Positions 13,554 through 23,599 of a stretch of 64,000 nucleotides of DNA are shown here, in pieces. Numbering within the stretch: the first letter of the stretch is position 1; each line of letters begins with the position of its first letter. The stretch covers positions 20,274,001-20,338,000 of the forward strand of contig CM060734.1 in the NCBI GenBank assembly GCA_030704615.1, given 5' to 3'. The notes below the pieces were generated by a model that was not told the origin of the DNA, did no database searches, and saw nothing but the letters and a program-made list of their open reading frames with translations. The position numbers were made by a program, and so were the translations under genes. Origin of the DNA: Takakia lepidozioides (Eukaryota; Streptophyta; Takakiopsida; Takakiales; Takakiaceae).

Positions 13554-13803
13554 ATTAGCTGGTATCTCAGCTGGTAAGTGCACAGTGTGTCGCCCTGGTG
13601 GTTTGGGGTTCAAACCCGTTGCCCTGCCTGGTGTGTGGATTGTTTGTGGCCGGTTGGTCTGGCCCACCTGTGTGCCTAATGGCTTATCTGAAAGGGGGTT
13701 AATTTTTCCCCCTCCTCAAGGGCCTGAATTGTGAGCAGTCGCTCCCAGGTTTCCTTCTAAAATAAATAATAAATTAAAAAAAATAAGTAGAAGTAAAAAA
13801 AAA
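13554..13803 (+). repeat. tRNA-derived SINE, copy 2 of the first subfamily
   Basis: Box A-like 'tatctcagctggtaagtgc' and box B 'ggggttcaaaccc' (13605-13617) are nearly the same as in the 12698 copy, as is the downstream 'gccctgcc..gtgtggattgtt'. The tail is A-rich from about 13760. The body is longer than copy 1. Confidence 0.75.
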
Positions 13804-14396
13804 TCATTATCAGGACCAGGCTGCTATTAGGAAAAGTAATACCTGATATCTCCTTGGGAAAAGCTGGACGACTTTGCACAAGAGCAACTGAATCAAAAAT
13901 TATCAACTATTATCAACTACTTCCAGTTCGTGTAGTGCTCGTAATTCAGCGGACCGTGAAGATTCTGATGTTAACTGGTGCCACAATGGCACTCTTCGGA
14001 AGGGCAAATCAAAGGCTCACCTTTCATTCGACTCTTCCAAGCATTAGTCTCCTAGTCTTAAGCCTCCTTGGCTTTAGTCAGCTTCTTTCCTCCTTGCTTT
14101 AGATTCTTAGGCATTTGTCCCTCAATCTTCAGATCCCCACAGCTATAGAACCTGCTTTTCCATAGTTTCTTGCAGCACTTTTGGATTTTGGATACGGGGC
14201 AGTGACCATTTTCTCATCCTCATGGTTCGTTTCATGAGGTTATTTTTTCCTCATTCTCTCTCTTTATATTAATAAAATGGTCCAAGGCCTCTGTGAAGGC
14301 TAGATTCCTACCTGCTTGTTTTTTGGCATGGATGAATGACAACATGGATGAAGCGGGATGGTTATGCTCGTTAAGCGTAACGGATGGCGCGCGGGT
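13804..14396. other. unassigned flank of the CACTA-like element
   Basis: Nothing recognised. It ends with the GGT at 14394-14396 that matches the GGT after the right end at 39924-39926. Confidence 0.5.
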
Positions 14397-14427
14397 CACT
14401 ACAACAGATTCCGGCTTTTACGTCTGC
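14397..14427 (+). repeat. left terminal inverted repeat, CACTA type
   Basis: It starts CACTACAACAGATTCCGG and is the inverse complement of 39893-39923 with two mismatches in 31 bp. Confidence 0.75.
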
Positions 14428-14639
14428 TATTTTTCAGTCATATCAGCCTTTTATGACTGCATGACTGCCCAGTCAGATAAACCCAGTTAGTTGTGACAAA
14501 TGAGTCGTAAGCGCCATACAGTCATATCTACCAGTCGTGGAGCTCACTGTTGACGTGGCAATGGGGACGCCTAATCATAGTCATTGATAAGACCGTAGTA
14601 AATGACTGCGAATCCATGTCAGCTTCACATGGAATGGAA

Positions 14640-15025
14640 AGGATATGCCACGTGTCACGTCATATGGAAGGCGACAGGATCTTCACGACTGGCATATACG
14701 ACATCCACGGATTAACCCCAGGACAACACGTGGAGAATACCGGGAACGGCACGTGGCATGACATGATGACTTCCGCAGATTAACCCCGTGGATTAGACTG
14801 GACATGACACGTGGCATGACAATATGGAGCGAGAGGGTCTTTCGTGACTCGCATGTATGACTTCGGACGTTTAATCCCAGGTCCACACGTGGAGTCAAAT
14901 TATGCAGGATGGGGGTGGGGTGGTCGTTATGACTGGAACATATGACTTCCTTGGCGCACTCTGGATATTGCACGTGGCACAAGTATGGGCGAACACGAGG
15001 GGTGAAAGTGGCACGTGGCGGAGGC
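14640..15025. repeat. subterminal repeat cluster with seven CACGTG palindromes
   Basis: Seven CACGTG hexamers, most within 'acacgtggag' or 'cacgtggcat/ca', occur in about 370 bp, interleaved with 'gacttcc..gatta' and 'ttaaccccag/ttaatcccag'. The layout is a degenerate tandem array of roughly 80-160 bp units. In CACTA elements such regions bind the element's own accessory protein; CACGTG is also the plant G-box core. Both roles are inferences. Confidence 0.55.
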
Positions 15026-15957
15026 TCTGTGGATGGGAGGTAGTCGTGTACATGACCGTAGCATTGAAACACGAAAGCATCATTGAAAACATACGAAAAC
15101 ACCATTGAAACATGAAAGCACATTTGAAATTGGAACATCGATTCAAATACAACGTGACTTAATGTTAAGAGATCCGTTCCATAATCTAATCCGGTGCTGC
15201 TACAAAAATGCACAAAACTGCAAAGTCTAAGTAGACTTCCAAATGCCTGAGCAGAAGATGCATACACTGGCTTGGCCGGACTTGGTCACCCACCTTCAAC
15301 TGCCATCCAGCCCGAAAACGACAGAAGATACATGAGCAAGCTTTCAGGCAATATAACAACAGCAACATTGACATATGTGAAACAAACTAACATCGCTAAA
15401 AATATGTCTAAGCACCATTACACAAACTCGATGTGTGCAAAATGGAAAATTGCAGGTAGGGAACAGTAGCATGAAATTCTTTACTGAACTGCAGCTAACA
15501 CCAGCAAATGCCAGTACGGTTGGATGAGAGCTCACTACACTTAATTCATGTTAGCCCTCCCCTGCCCCAAACTGTCTGACTGCCCATTCTTATGGCACTT
15601 ACACAGATTCTCTCTCAAGTATCACGAAGCTTTTATCAATAAGGAAGCCCCGAGTTACCCTATACATTTGAGAACTTAAAGTACTTAGCAGCACAACAAA
15701 CACAACTGCTGACCAATCAGATAAAATGTTCCGCGTAAGGGGCATTGGCTCCCAATATAACCACTAGGGATAACATGAACGTTATTTCTAATATCACGTA
15801 GCTATGGAGGAGGGATGAGAGAAAGAGAAACAACGGAGGTCGTGATGCTTACTGTGCATCTTCCTTCGAAGCAAAAGCTAAATGGTTGAACTTTATGCAT
15901 GGAATGACGCCACGACTGATAGCTCCATTCCCCGCAAGCTTCGATCAACCTGAAATG

Positions 15958-16092
15958 AAAACAGACGTGACAAAACCCAAGTTCATGCCATTTGCCTCGG
16001 TTGTCCCACCATTTACTGGGGTCAGCAGAGTATTCATCCCACAGCTTTTCCTCATATCTATTACCTGTTTTTGGATACTTTCCTGTTGTCAC
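15958..16092 (-). pseudogene. OSB-like (organellar ssDNA-binding) PDF-motif exon fragment
   Basis: The minus-strand frame contains KYPKTGNRYEEKLW followed by DPSKWWDNRGK, matching the first half of the PDF motif of plant OSB proteins, which bind single-stranded DNA in mitochondria and plastids and limit recombination. The second half is poorly preserved or in another frame near 15850-15890. A related degenerate copy lies at about 28002-28064, and the intervening minus-strand frame is interrupted by the retrotransposon at 16225-27684. I read it as a captured and decaying gene fragment inside the CACTA-like element. Confidence 0.5.
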
Positions 16093-16224
16093 ATTGGCAG
16101 TATCATTTCAGAGTCATTCCAAACAAGATTCACTCAACCAGCTAACTTGCAGAATTCAACATGGAAATTTAGGGCCAATTCTGATAAGAAGGAAAAACAG
16201 GGTGAAATATATTGAAGAAGGTGC

Positions 16225-16551
16225 TGTCAAGTTATTTTACCACTAGTGTGAAACTAGCTAGGAAATAGCTAGCTTTTACATATTGACATTTGGGATTGGC
16301 CCAAGTGTCAATCCAGGGGTCAAGGCAGATTTAGGCCCTGGAGTGGTTATCTTCACGGCAAGCGTGGGAGGCTCATCTTTCTCGAGTTGAGCCTCACCGC
16401 GCCTAGCTATGGCGCCGTAGTGTGGATTCCCCATGGCGTGGGGTGCACTTGGCTTGACTTGTATTTGAGTGATGAGGTTATATATGCATGAGTTTATGCT
16501 TCAGCTTTGTGAGCTCGCATGAGCTTGTGCTTGTATTCTTCTTCTTTATCA
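16225..16551 (+). repeat. 5' LTR fragment lacking the first ~190 bp of U3
   Basis: It starts TGTCAAG and ends TTTATCA. It matches 27183-27509 over all 327 bp as far as I can read. The first part of the LTR, present at 26993-27182, is missing here. Confidence 0.9.
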
Positions 16552-16567
16552 CTCGAGAAAGATGAGC
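16552..16567 (+). promoter_or_regulatory. putative self-priming primer-binding site
   Basis: CTCGAGAAAGATGAGC directly follows the LTR end and is the exact reverse complement of LTR bases 16371-16386. No tRNA-type site (TGG..) is present at this position. In Tf1/sushi-type elements the RNA 5' end folds back onto such a site to prime reverse transcription; if the same applies, the transcript begins near 16371. Confidence 0.65.
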
Positions 16568-16593
16568 TCGTATCTATGAGTGCTAGATACGAG
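16567..16593. repeat. perfect hairpin next to the primer site
   Basis: CTCGTATCTA, a 7-nt loop, then TAGATACGAG: a 10-bp perfect stem directly downstream of the self-complementary site. It could shape the RNA fold used for priming. Confidence 0.6.
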
Positions 16594-19430
16594 TTAGTTG
16601 TAGCATTTGTGGTTTTTGCCTTGAAAATGAGGGAAACCAAGTGTTATTCAAGGAGCATCGTGGAGCTCTTGGTTGTGTAGAAGCGGAGGCGATGTGGGTT
16701 ACGAGGTGTTAAACCTGGCATTCGATCTTCAGCTCAGAGATGAAAGCACCGCTGCAGGTAATTCCAGAGCACCTTGATGGTTTCAGATTGTGTACATGCA
16801 GCATGAGCAAGCACGATTGGGAAGAGGACCAGTCAAGAGCAGGTTATAGTGGCTTTGGTGGCAAAGCTGAGAACTGGACTTGGGAATGCGAGCTTTCATT
16901 GTGTGAAGGATTGCAAGACCAAGCGAAAGGGCTGATTTGCTTGGGGCAAATCAGTGCACTTTGTGGAGTATGGTGAGATTGGGTTTCAATCTCGAGCTTC
17001 AGCATTGAGAGGGCTCTTGTCATGGCAAGAGCAGGGCTGGAACAGGAGCTAAGAGGTGCGGCAAGGCCATGGAATGTGCACCTAGGGTTTCAGAGCTTGG
17101 AAGAAGAGCTCTTGCACCACAAGAGAGTGTCTTGTGGCTGGAAATGTAAGCCTTAGGGTTTCAGGAGCTTGGCAAAGGCTATGGAGTGCTTAGTCTTGTC
17201 TTAGAGAGCATCAAGGAGCCAAGGAGCCAAGATAGGGGGCTGATATCTCTTGTGTGAAGAGGTTGCATGTGTGGAGCATGTATTCAGCTCATTGAAGCTT
17301 CCATCTTCAAGCTTGGGGGCAAGCAAGGAAGAGGGAAGGGCTGACTTCCCTTATGTGAGGGCAATGTATGTGTGGAGCATGCTATCAGCCTGGTGAAGGC
17401 TTGCACTTTAGGTGGGAGTGCAAGAAAGGAAGGAAGGGGCTGGTTTCCCTGTAGGGCATGTAGAGCATGCTTTCAGCCTGCTGAAGCTTGTATTTTCAGG
17501 TTTGTGGGTGCAAGAAATGAAGCAAATGAGCTGATTCTCTTATGGTGAGAGTGGGGCATGTGTGGAGCATGCCTTCAGCCCATTGAGGCTCTTGTTTTCA
17601 AGCTTTAGAGAGCTAGAACGGAAGGTCTAGGGCTGGTTTCACTTGGAGTGAAAGAACAGCACTTGTAGGGCCTATGTGAGTTGGGGTTTCAACTTCAAGC
17701 TTGAAGGAGCGCAACTCTTGAAGCAACAGGTGTAGAGGGGCTGGAATAGGCTCTAAGACAGATGCTATGGCCAAGAGAGTGCTTGAATGAGTGCTCACAA
17801 GGGCTGGGAACCAGCAGGGCTTGGTTGTTTGCCATTGAGTTTAGTGGCGTGTTTGGGGAGGCTAAGTGAGAAAGAAGGCTTGGTTTGTGGCAACCACCTC
17901 ATGCTTAGGGCTACTATGGTGGTGTGTGGGAGCCGAAAGAGCAAGGATACCTTGCTGATTTCCTCACAGCCACCATAGCTCGGTGGAAAGAAGCCTAGAG
18001 TCCAAGAGACACAAACCCTAGCTTGGCGTGGCTAAACCCCTTGGAGAAATGGCTAAACTTCCAGAGCGGCCATGGTGGGGCTGTGACAGGCTGTGGCAAG
18101 CTTCACGGGCTGTGTCAGGCTGTGACGGGCGTAGGGGGCTGTGACAGGCTGTGCCCTGTGCCCTGTGGCAGTGACGGGCTGTGACAAGGCTGCGGGCGAG
18201 CTGTGACAGGCTGTGCCCATGGCCTTTGGGGCTGTGACGGGCTGTGACAGGCCGGCTGCGGCCTTTGAGGCTGTGACGGGCTGTGAGGGGCTGTGACAGG
18301 CGTGCCCATGGCCTTTGGGGCTGTGACGGGCTGTGAGGGGCTGTGACAGGCCGGCCTGAGGCTTGGGGCTGTGACGGGCTGTGAGGGGCTGTGACAGGCT
18401 GTGCCCATGGCTTTGGGGCTGTGACGGGCTGTGAGGGGCTGTGACAGGCCGTGCTGAGGCCTTTGGGGCTGTGACGGGCTGTGAGGGGCTGTGACAGGCC
18501 GTGCCGCCCTGAGGCCTTGAGCTGTGACGGGCTGTGATGGGGCTGTGATGGGCTGTGACAGGCTGTGCCCGTGCCTGTGGGGCTGTGACGGGCTGTGACA
18601 GGCTGTGACAGGCGTGCCCAGTGGCCTTTGAGGCTGTGACAGGCTGTGAGGGGCTGTGACAGGCTGTGCCCAGTGGCCTGTGGGACTGTGACGGCTGTGA
18701 CCAGTGAGCTGTGTGGGCCTGTGCTGGTCTGTGGTGGCCCGTGTTGACCTGTGGACGGCCTGTGCTGACTCGTGGAGGCACTGGTGGACTGCCTAAGGAC
18801 TGGCATGTGGTCTGAAGGCCGAATTTTGAAGCTCGTGGAGGGCGGTTTGAGGAGTATCTTCATGATATTCCCATGGTCATGCAAGTGAGGGTAGAGAGGA
18901 GAGGCAGAGTGTTGGGATGAGAGCATGCTGGGGTTAGGCATTGCTTTAGCTTCTCTTCCTCGTAGTTCCACCTCTCATTAGGCCAAGACCTTTCCGTAGG
19001 TGGAGGCAAGAGTCAGTCCGGGTTTGGGCTGGGGTGTCCTTGCAGGAGCAACACCGTGGAGTTGTTTTTGGTGTGGGGAGTTGTCGATGATTTCTTGTGT
19101 TTGGATCCCCTCCATACCTGCATGCTTGACTGTGCGCCATGCTAGTTTTGTGTGGGCGCTTGTTTTTATAGGTGATTGGTCCGGATTTGATCACCGGCCA
19201 GTCCTAGAGCATGCTGTCGATGGTGAGGCTGGGTGATGACCAGCCAGACCATCATTGTTTCTCCTGTGGTGAGGTGGAGGTGATGACCAGCCAACCATAG
19301 GAGTGCTTGCGGTGGATGCAGGTACAGGTGTAGGCTATGTTAGGAACTTAGTATTCCAAACCATAAGCCGCAACAGGTTCTCTACCCGGTTACCTTGTGG
19401 AGAGGGGGTTAGGGACATGTTCATGACCGG
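16594..19430 (+). other. long untranslated leader of the retrotransposon
   Basis: About 2.8 kb without a convincing protein. At 17250-17620 there are four degenerate copies of a 90-100 bp unit containing 'tgtggagcatgc..tcagcc..tgaagctt'. At 18058-18720 there is a GC-rich minisatellite. Leaders of this length are seen in other plant gypsy elements. Confidence 0.6.
18058..18720. repeat. minisatellite of GGGCTGTGACGG-type units
   Basis: Dozens of short units reading ggctgtgacgg, gctgtgagggg and ctgtgacaggc, arranged in a higher-order unit of about 60 bp with 'tgcccatggcctttgg'. The minus-strand open frames here (Ser-Gln-Pro-Val-Thr-Ala-rich) are a by-product of the repeat. A related array is at 47395-47616. 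Confidence 0.9.
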
Positions 19431-20995
19431 TTGAGTGTCAACACGGAGGTGCCACTAGTTGCTGGGGACAGTGCCGGTTCGAGCACTAGCGATACTAGTG
19501 GGTACACGAGACGAGGTGTGCGGTTTAGGCCACCTTCACCTCCTGTGTCTTCCACGGAAGGTTCTGATTCGGATTGTGAATCAGGAGGACTCATACCGGC
19601 GGTGCAAGTTGTTTCTTTGCCATTGTTGTGGGACACAATGGAGGAGATGTATGGAGCTACCAAGGGGCCACGAAGGTACTCTGGGCGGTGGGCACCATCG
19701 AGTTGGATGATTTTATCCAAGAGTTTGATAGTTGGTGTGATTTGCAGCAAATGCGCAATCCACAACTATTTACGCCTTTCATGGCATGGAAGGGGCTGTT
19801 TCAGCACCTTGAGGGGCCGCCTATGGATGATTACCATGAGTTCAGGCGGGGGCATGAGGTTGAGATCGAGGAGTGGAGGATGTACTGGTCACCCGACTAT
19901 GTCTCCATCACTAGGGGCACTAGAGCCACGAGGGCAGTGGCTACACCTGCCGCTGCACCGGCAGCTTCAGCAAGCAGCAGTGGGACTGGTGGTACAGTAG
20001 CTACGACGTCCACCCAAGCCACTACCGCACCAGCACTAGCCCGTGCCTGCCTTCAACCCTGTTGTGGAGTTCTTCGAAGAGTTGAGAGGGAACTACCAAG
20101 GGGTGAGGACAGAGAAGTTGCGGAGCTTGCAAGAGTTCCAACGGAAGCCGACCGAGAGCTTGAGGGAGGCTTTCACTCGCATGAGGCGCTTGATAAATGT
20201 AACCCAAGGGGTTACGGAAGCTCAGGCAGTCCAATTCTGGTATGGGATATTGGACAAGGAGCTGAGGAGAAGGGTGCGGGATGCAACTCTCCTACAAGCG
20301 GCCCAACCCACCTTAGCAAATGTGTTTTTGCTGGCAGAGCGGATAGAGCTCAACATGGTGGAGGAACGAGTGGTCATGGTGGGATTTGCTAAGGAGACAC
20401 CACGGGGTAGTGGTGCTCCTAGCCAACCACTACCTCAACGTGCTCAAGGCAACAAAGGGGCTCAGGTGAAGCTCAGGGAAGGGCAGAGAGGACCTCAGAT
20501 GCAGGGGTCTCTCCCTTCATTTGCTGGCCAACAACGGGCGGATGTGGTGTGCTGGACATGTGGAGGACCCCATGTCAAGAAGGATTGCCAGAGGGAGGCA
20601 AAGGGTCGGCACATGCACAGCCTGCACAGTTGCAGTGTGGGCATTGTGGCAAGCACGGGCATGGAGAGGCCCAGTGTTATGGTTTGCATCCTGAGTTGCG
20701 CCCAGGCCAGTTCCAAGGGAACAATGGTGGCCGGGGGCGAGGTGGAGCAGCCCAGAGAGGACGAGGTGGCCAGCCACGAGGTGCAGGCCAAGGGCAAGCT
20801 CAACGTGGCCAAGGACGCGGAGGTCAGGGTGTTGACCAAGGCATGGCCAACCGGCTTCAGCAGCTAGAGCAGAGGCTCGCTGCCATGGCTACAGCTCAGG
20901 TGGTACCGGCTCTAAGGCCGGATGGTCACCTCCTGCTCCTGAGGGAGGAGATATGGGAGGCATGGGATTCATGTGTGGAGCAGCACTACCACTAG
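19431..20995 (+). CDS. Gag polyprotein with two CCHC zinc knuckles (frameshifted)
   Basis: Gag forms the virus-like particle and binds element RNA. The frame changes at about 19690, 20040 and between 20590 and 20640. The first part is rich in Ser, Thr and acidic residues. The middle has the retrotransposon Gag core (FFEELRGNYQG, then EFQRKPTESLREAFTRMRRL) at about 20065-20200. The first zinc knuckle is CWTCGGPHVKKDC (C-x2-C-x3-H-x4-C) at 20550-20588. The second is CGHCGKHGHGEAQC (C-x2-C-x4-H-x4-C) at about 20633-20675 in the next frame. It ends in a Gly/Arg/Gln-rich tail. No in-frame ATG is visible at the start, so the true start is uncertain. The shifts may be decay, assembly indels or programmed frameshifting; their number favours decay or error. 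Confidence 0.8.
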
Positions 20996-23599
20996 TGCAG
21001 GTGGAGTCTGCTGCAGCCGTGACTCGAGGAGCAGCACGAGTTCCTGAGCCACGAGGTGCAGAGGTGGAGTTGGATCCACAGCGTGGGGAGGCAAGCCGTC
21101 AGGCTAGGCTTCCTCAGTCATTCACATTGGCGGAGACAGTGTCGACGCCATCCATGGCACCTAGTTCTCGCCCGACTGTTACCGAGGCGGAGGTTACTAT
21201 GCCATTGGGGAGAGCTACACGGGTAGCACCACTACCTAGTGTTGCCAAGGCTACGGCAGCTAGTGTGCTGTTAGGAGCGGCCACATCTGTGTGCCAGGCT
21301 CCATTGTTCTCGGCTACCATGATTGCGACGCCGGGGATAAGACCAGCTGAGGTGTTCAGGCTGGCAGCTACACTCTGTGAGAGTGGGGAGGTTACTTCAT
21401 CTTCTGCGGAGATAGTGGGAGGTGTAGTGCCGGAGGGATCCTCGGATTTGAGGGTCAAGACTGCCACGGCGGCGCCATGGCAAGCTGCAGCTGCCAGGTT
21501 GATGGAGCTGCCAGCTAGGCCAGCCATTGAGCGCGCCATGGTGACACCTGGAGTTGTCATGTTAGACAACCAGGATGGCATTTTCTGTTTGAGTGGACCG
21601 GCAGGCAAGAGGTACCGGCCACTGCGGGTCTTGTTGGACTCGGGAGCTCAACCATTGATGCTGGGCAGAGCTGCTATTGCAGGCTTGGGCCTCACGGAGG
21701 CGGATATGGAGCCTTGTCCTTTCCAGATACAGACGTCTCTGGGAGGATCGGAGCAGGCTCGGGGCATGACACGGCGTGAGTTGGCTATCAGACTACGGCC
21801 GGATCACCCTACAGATGGCTCAGTGATGCGAGCCAAGGCCATTGTGACAGACGCAGTCTCATACGATGTCCTGGTTGGTGGGGCAGTGTTGTACCCCATG
21901 GGCTTCACCCTGGATTTTTGGGAGGAGTCAGCTTCCTATAGGCCTGCATGGCAGTCAGGGGAGGGCCGGCGTGTGCAGCTCCCTGTGACGTTCATAGGAG
22001 GAGTTGCGGTTGCCCAGCGAGGCAAGATGCCGACACTAGCAGCATTCACAGCGGCAGTGAGTTGGCCTAGAGAGTTGCTTGAGGGCAATGCTCATTCAGA
22101 GGATGTACCACCTCCGGGAGAGCAGGATGACATGTATGGTATGGCGGAGTTGCCTACCATGGTTGCTCAGACTCCATTGTGGGGCACGAGCAAGGATTTG
22201 CAGCGGGATGCTGATCGACGGGTGCAACAAGCCTGGGTGGAGGCTTTTGTACCGTCAGGAGAGGAGGAGAGTGTGGGGATTGCACCAGGACCACCTCAAT
22301 TGTCTCCATTGGACACCACACCTATTGTGTGGCAGTCTCCGGATGAAGGCATTTGTCTTCTGGACTTGTTTGGCGGGATCAGCACCGGATTGGCTGCTGT
22401 GTTACAGGCAGGTGTACGAGTTCGGCGTTACCTGTATGTGGAGAGGGATGAGACTGCACGACGCGTTTCACTTCGCCATGTTGCTCAGTTGGTGCAGCGG
22501 TACCCTGAGTTGTTGTCGGTGTCTGCAATTCGTGGATATCAGCAGGCCTTGCCAGCAGACATTTCGTTGCTGGGGGCGCAGGATTTGGAGCGGGTTGGCT
22601 CCATTGATCTGGTAGTGGCAGGTTGGCCCTGCCAAGGGCATTCATCAGCCGGGCATGGCAATGGATTGCGAGACTCGAGGTCGGGTCTGTTTTGGGAGAT
22701 GGTACGGGGTTTTGCGCCACTTGCAGCTTCATCAAGCTGTATCTCCAGCATACATCTTGGAGAATGTGCCACTGATGGGCGATTCTCGGGCCAGGGTGAT
22801 GGCCAGTGTGCATCAAGTCCGGTCGTGGCTTGGGTCAGCAGTGTTGCTAGATGCAGCTACAGTGGGGTCACGGGCTCATCGTCCACGGCTATGGTGGACT
22901 AACATGATGCCACCCGCACTGCTCAAGCGTGCATTTGATGGGGTGCAGCGGCCAGCACATCTCACAGTGGATAACATTCTGGACACAGGGAGGCAGTCTC
23001 AACGTGTGAGACACGATGACCGTTCGCCTTTGGCAGTGGTCAACAAGGTGGGTCAACCACGAGCAGCATTACCTACACTGCTCAGCCTCCCAGGATCGCA
23101 TGCTTTCCGGGATAGTGGACCTGGCCTCCTGTGGGATGCTCAGTTGCAGCAGTTAGTGGAGCCTAATGCTGACGAGCGTGAGCGGGCAATGGGTTTTACC
23201 ACTGGTACCACGGCGGTGTCGTCTCTTTCTGAGGCATCACGTCGTCAAGTGTTGGGGCAAGCAATGGATCTCAATTGCTTGACCTGGATTATCAGCTTGG
23301 CTCTAGCTGAGCAACGCAGAGTGCGGAATACACTTCCCTCAATGGTCTCTCTGCCTACCGAGACGGTACAGGCAGTGAGTGGGGGCGAGCATATGAGGAC
23401 CACGGGGTGCATGCATCCATGGCACACGTGGGAGGTGCTCGAGGTTCAGAGGGAGTTGGCAGCCAAGGCGGCTGTGATGGATGAGGTTGGGGATTCTTCT
23501 CGAGTTGAGGAGGTCCTCAAGGATGAGATGATGGGGCAGGATGATGCCTTGTCATTGACTGAGCAGGTAGGGAGTACTGCTCAAGAGGTTGCAGCATAG
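20953..23599 (+). CDS. aspartic protease fused to a DNMT3-like C5 cytosine methyltransferase
   Basis: The frame opens with ATG at 20953. After a low-complexity linker, the retroviral-type protease site LLDSGAQ is at about 21634, followed by LMLGRAAIAGLGL. The methyltransferase follows, with motifs in the usual order: motif I LLDLFGGISTGLAA (about 22356), a D/E-containing YLYVERDE (motif II), motif IV GWPCQGHSS with the catalytic Pro-Cys at about 22627-22632, then LRDSRSGLFWEMVR, motif VI ENV (22760-22768), motif VIII AHRPRLWW (about 22874-22897), EPNADERERAMGF (about 23159) and a C-terminal VLGQAMDLNCL. The pattern resembles DNMT3, not the rearranged plant DRM order or chromomethylases. It would transfer methyl from S-adenosylmethionine to cytosine C5. 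A single shift near 22700 divides the domain (frames 20953-22902 and 22655-23599); every catalytic motif survives on one side or the other. Confidence 0.88.

Noticed and set aside
12698-13620. Functional tRNA genes
   Set aside because: Only box A and box B-like parts fit; the acceptor and anticodon stems do not pair properly and A-rich tails follow, so they are SINEs.
18018-18971. 317-codon minus-strand open frame rich in Ser-Gln-Pro-Val-Thr-Ala
   Set aside because: It is the translation of the GGGCTGTGACGG minisatellite, open in more than one frame, within the retrotransposon leader.
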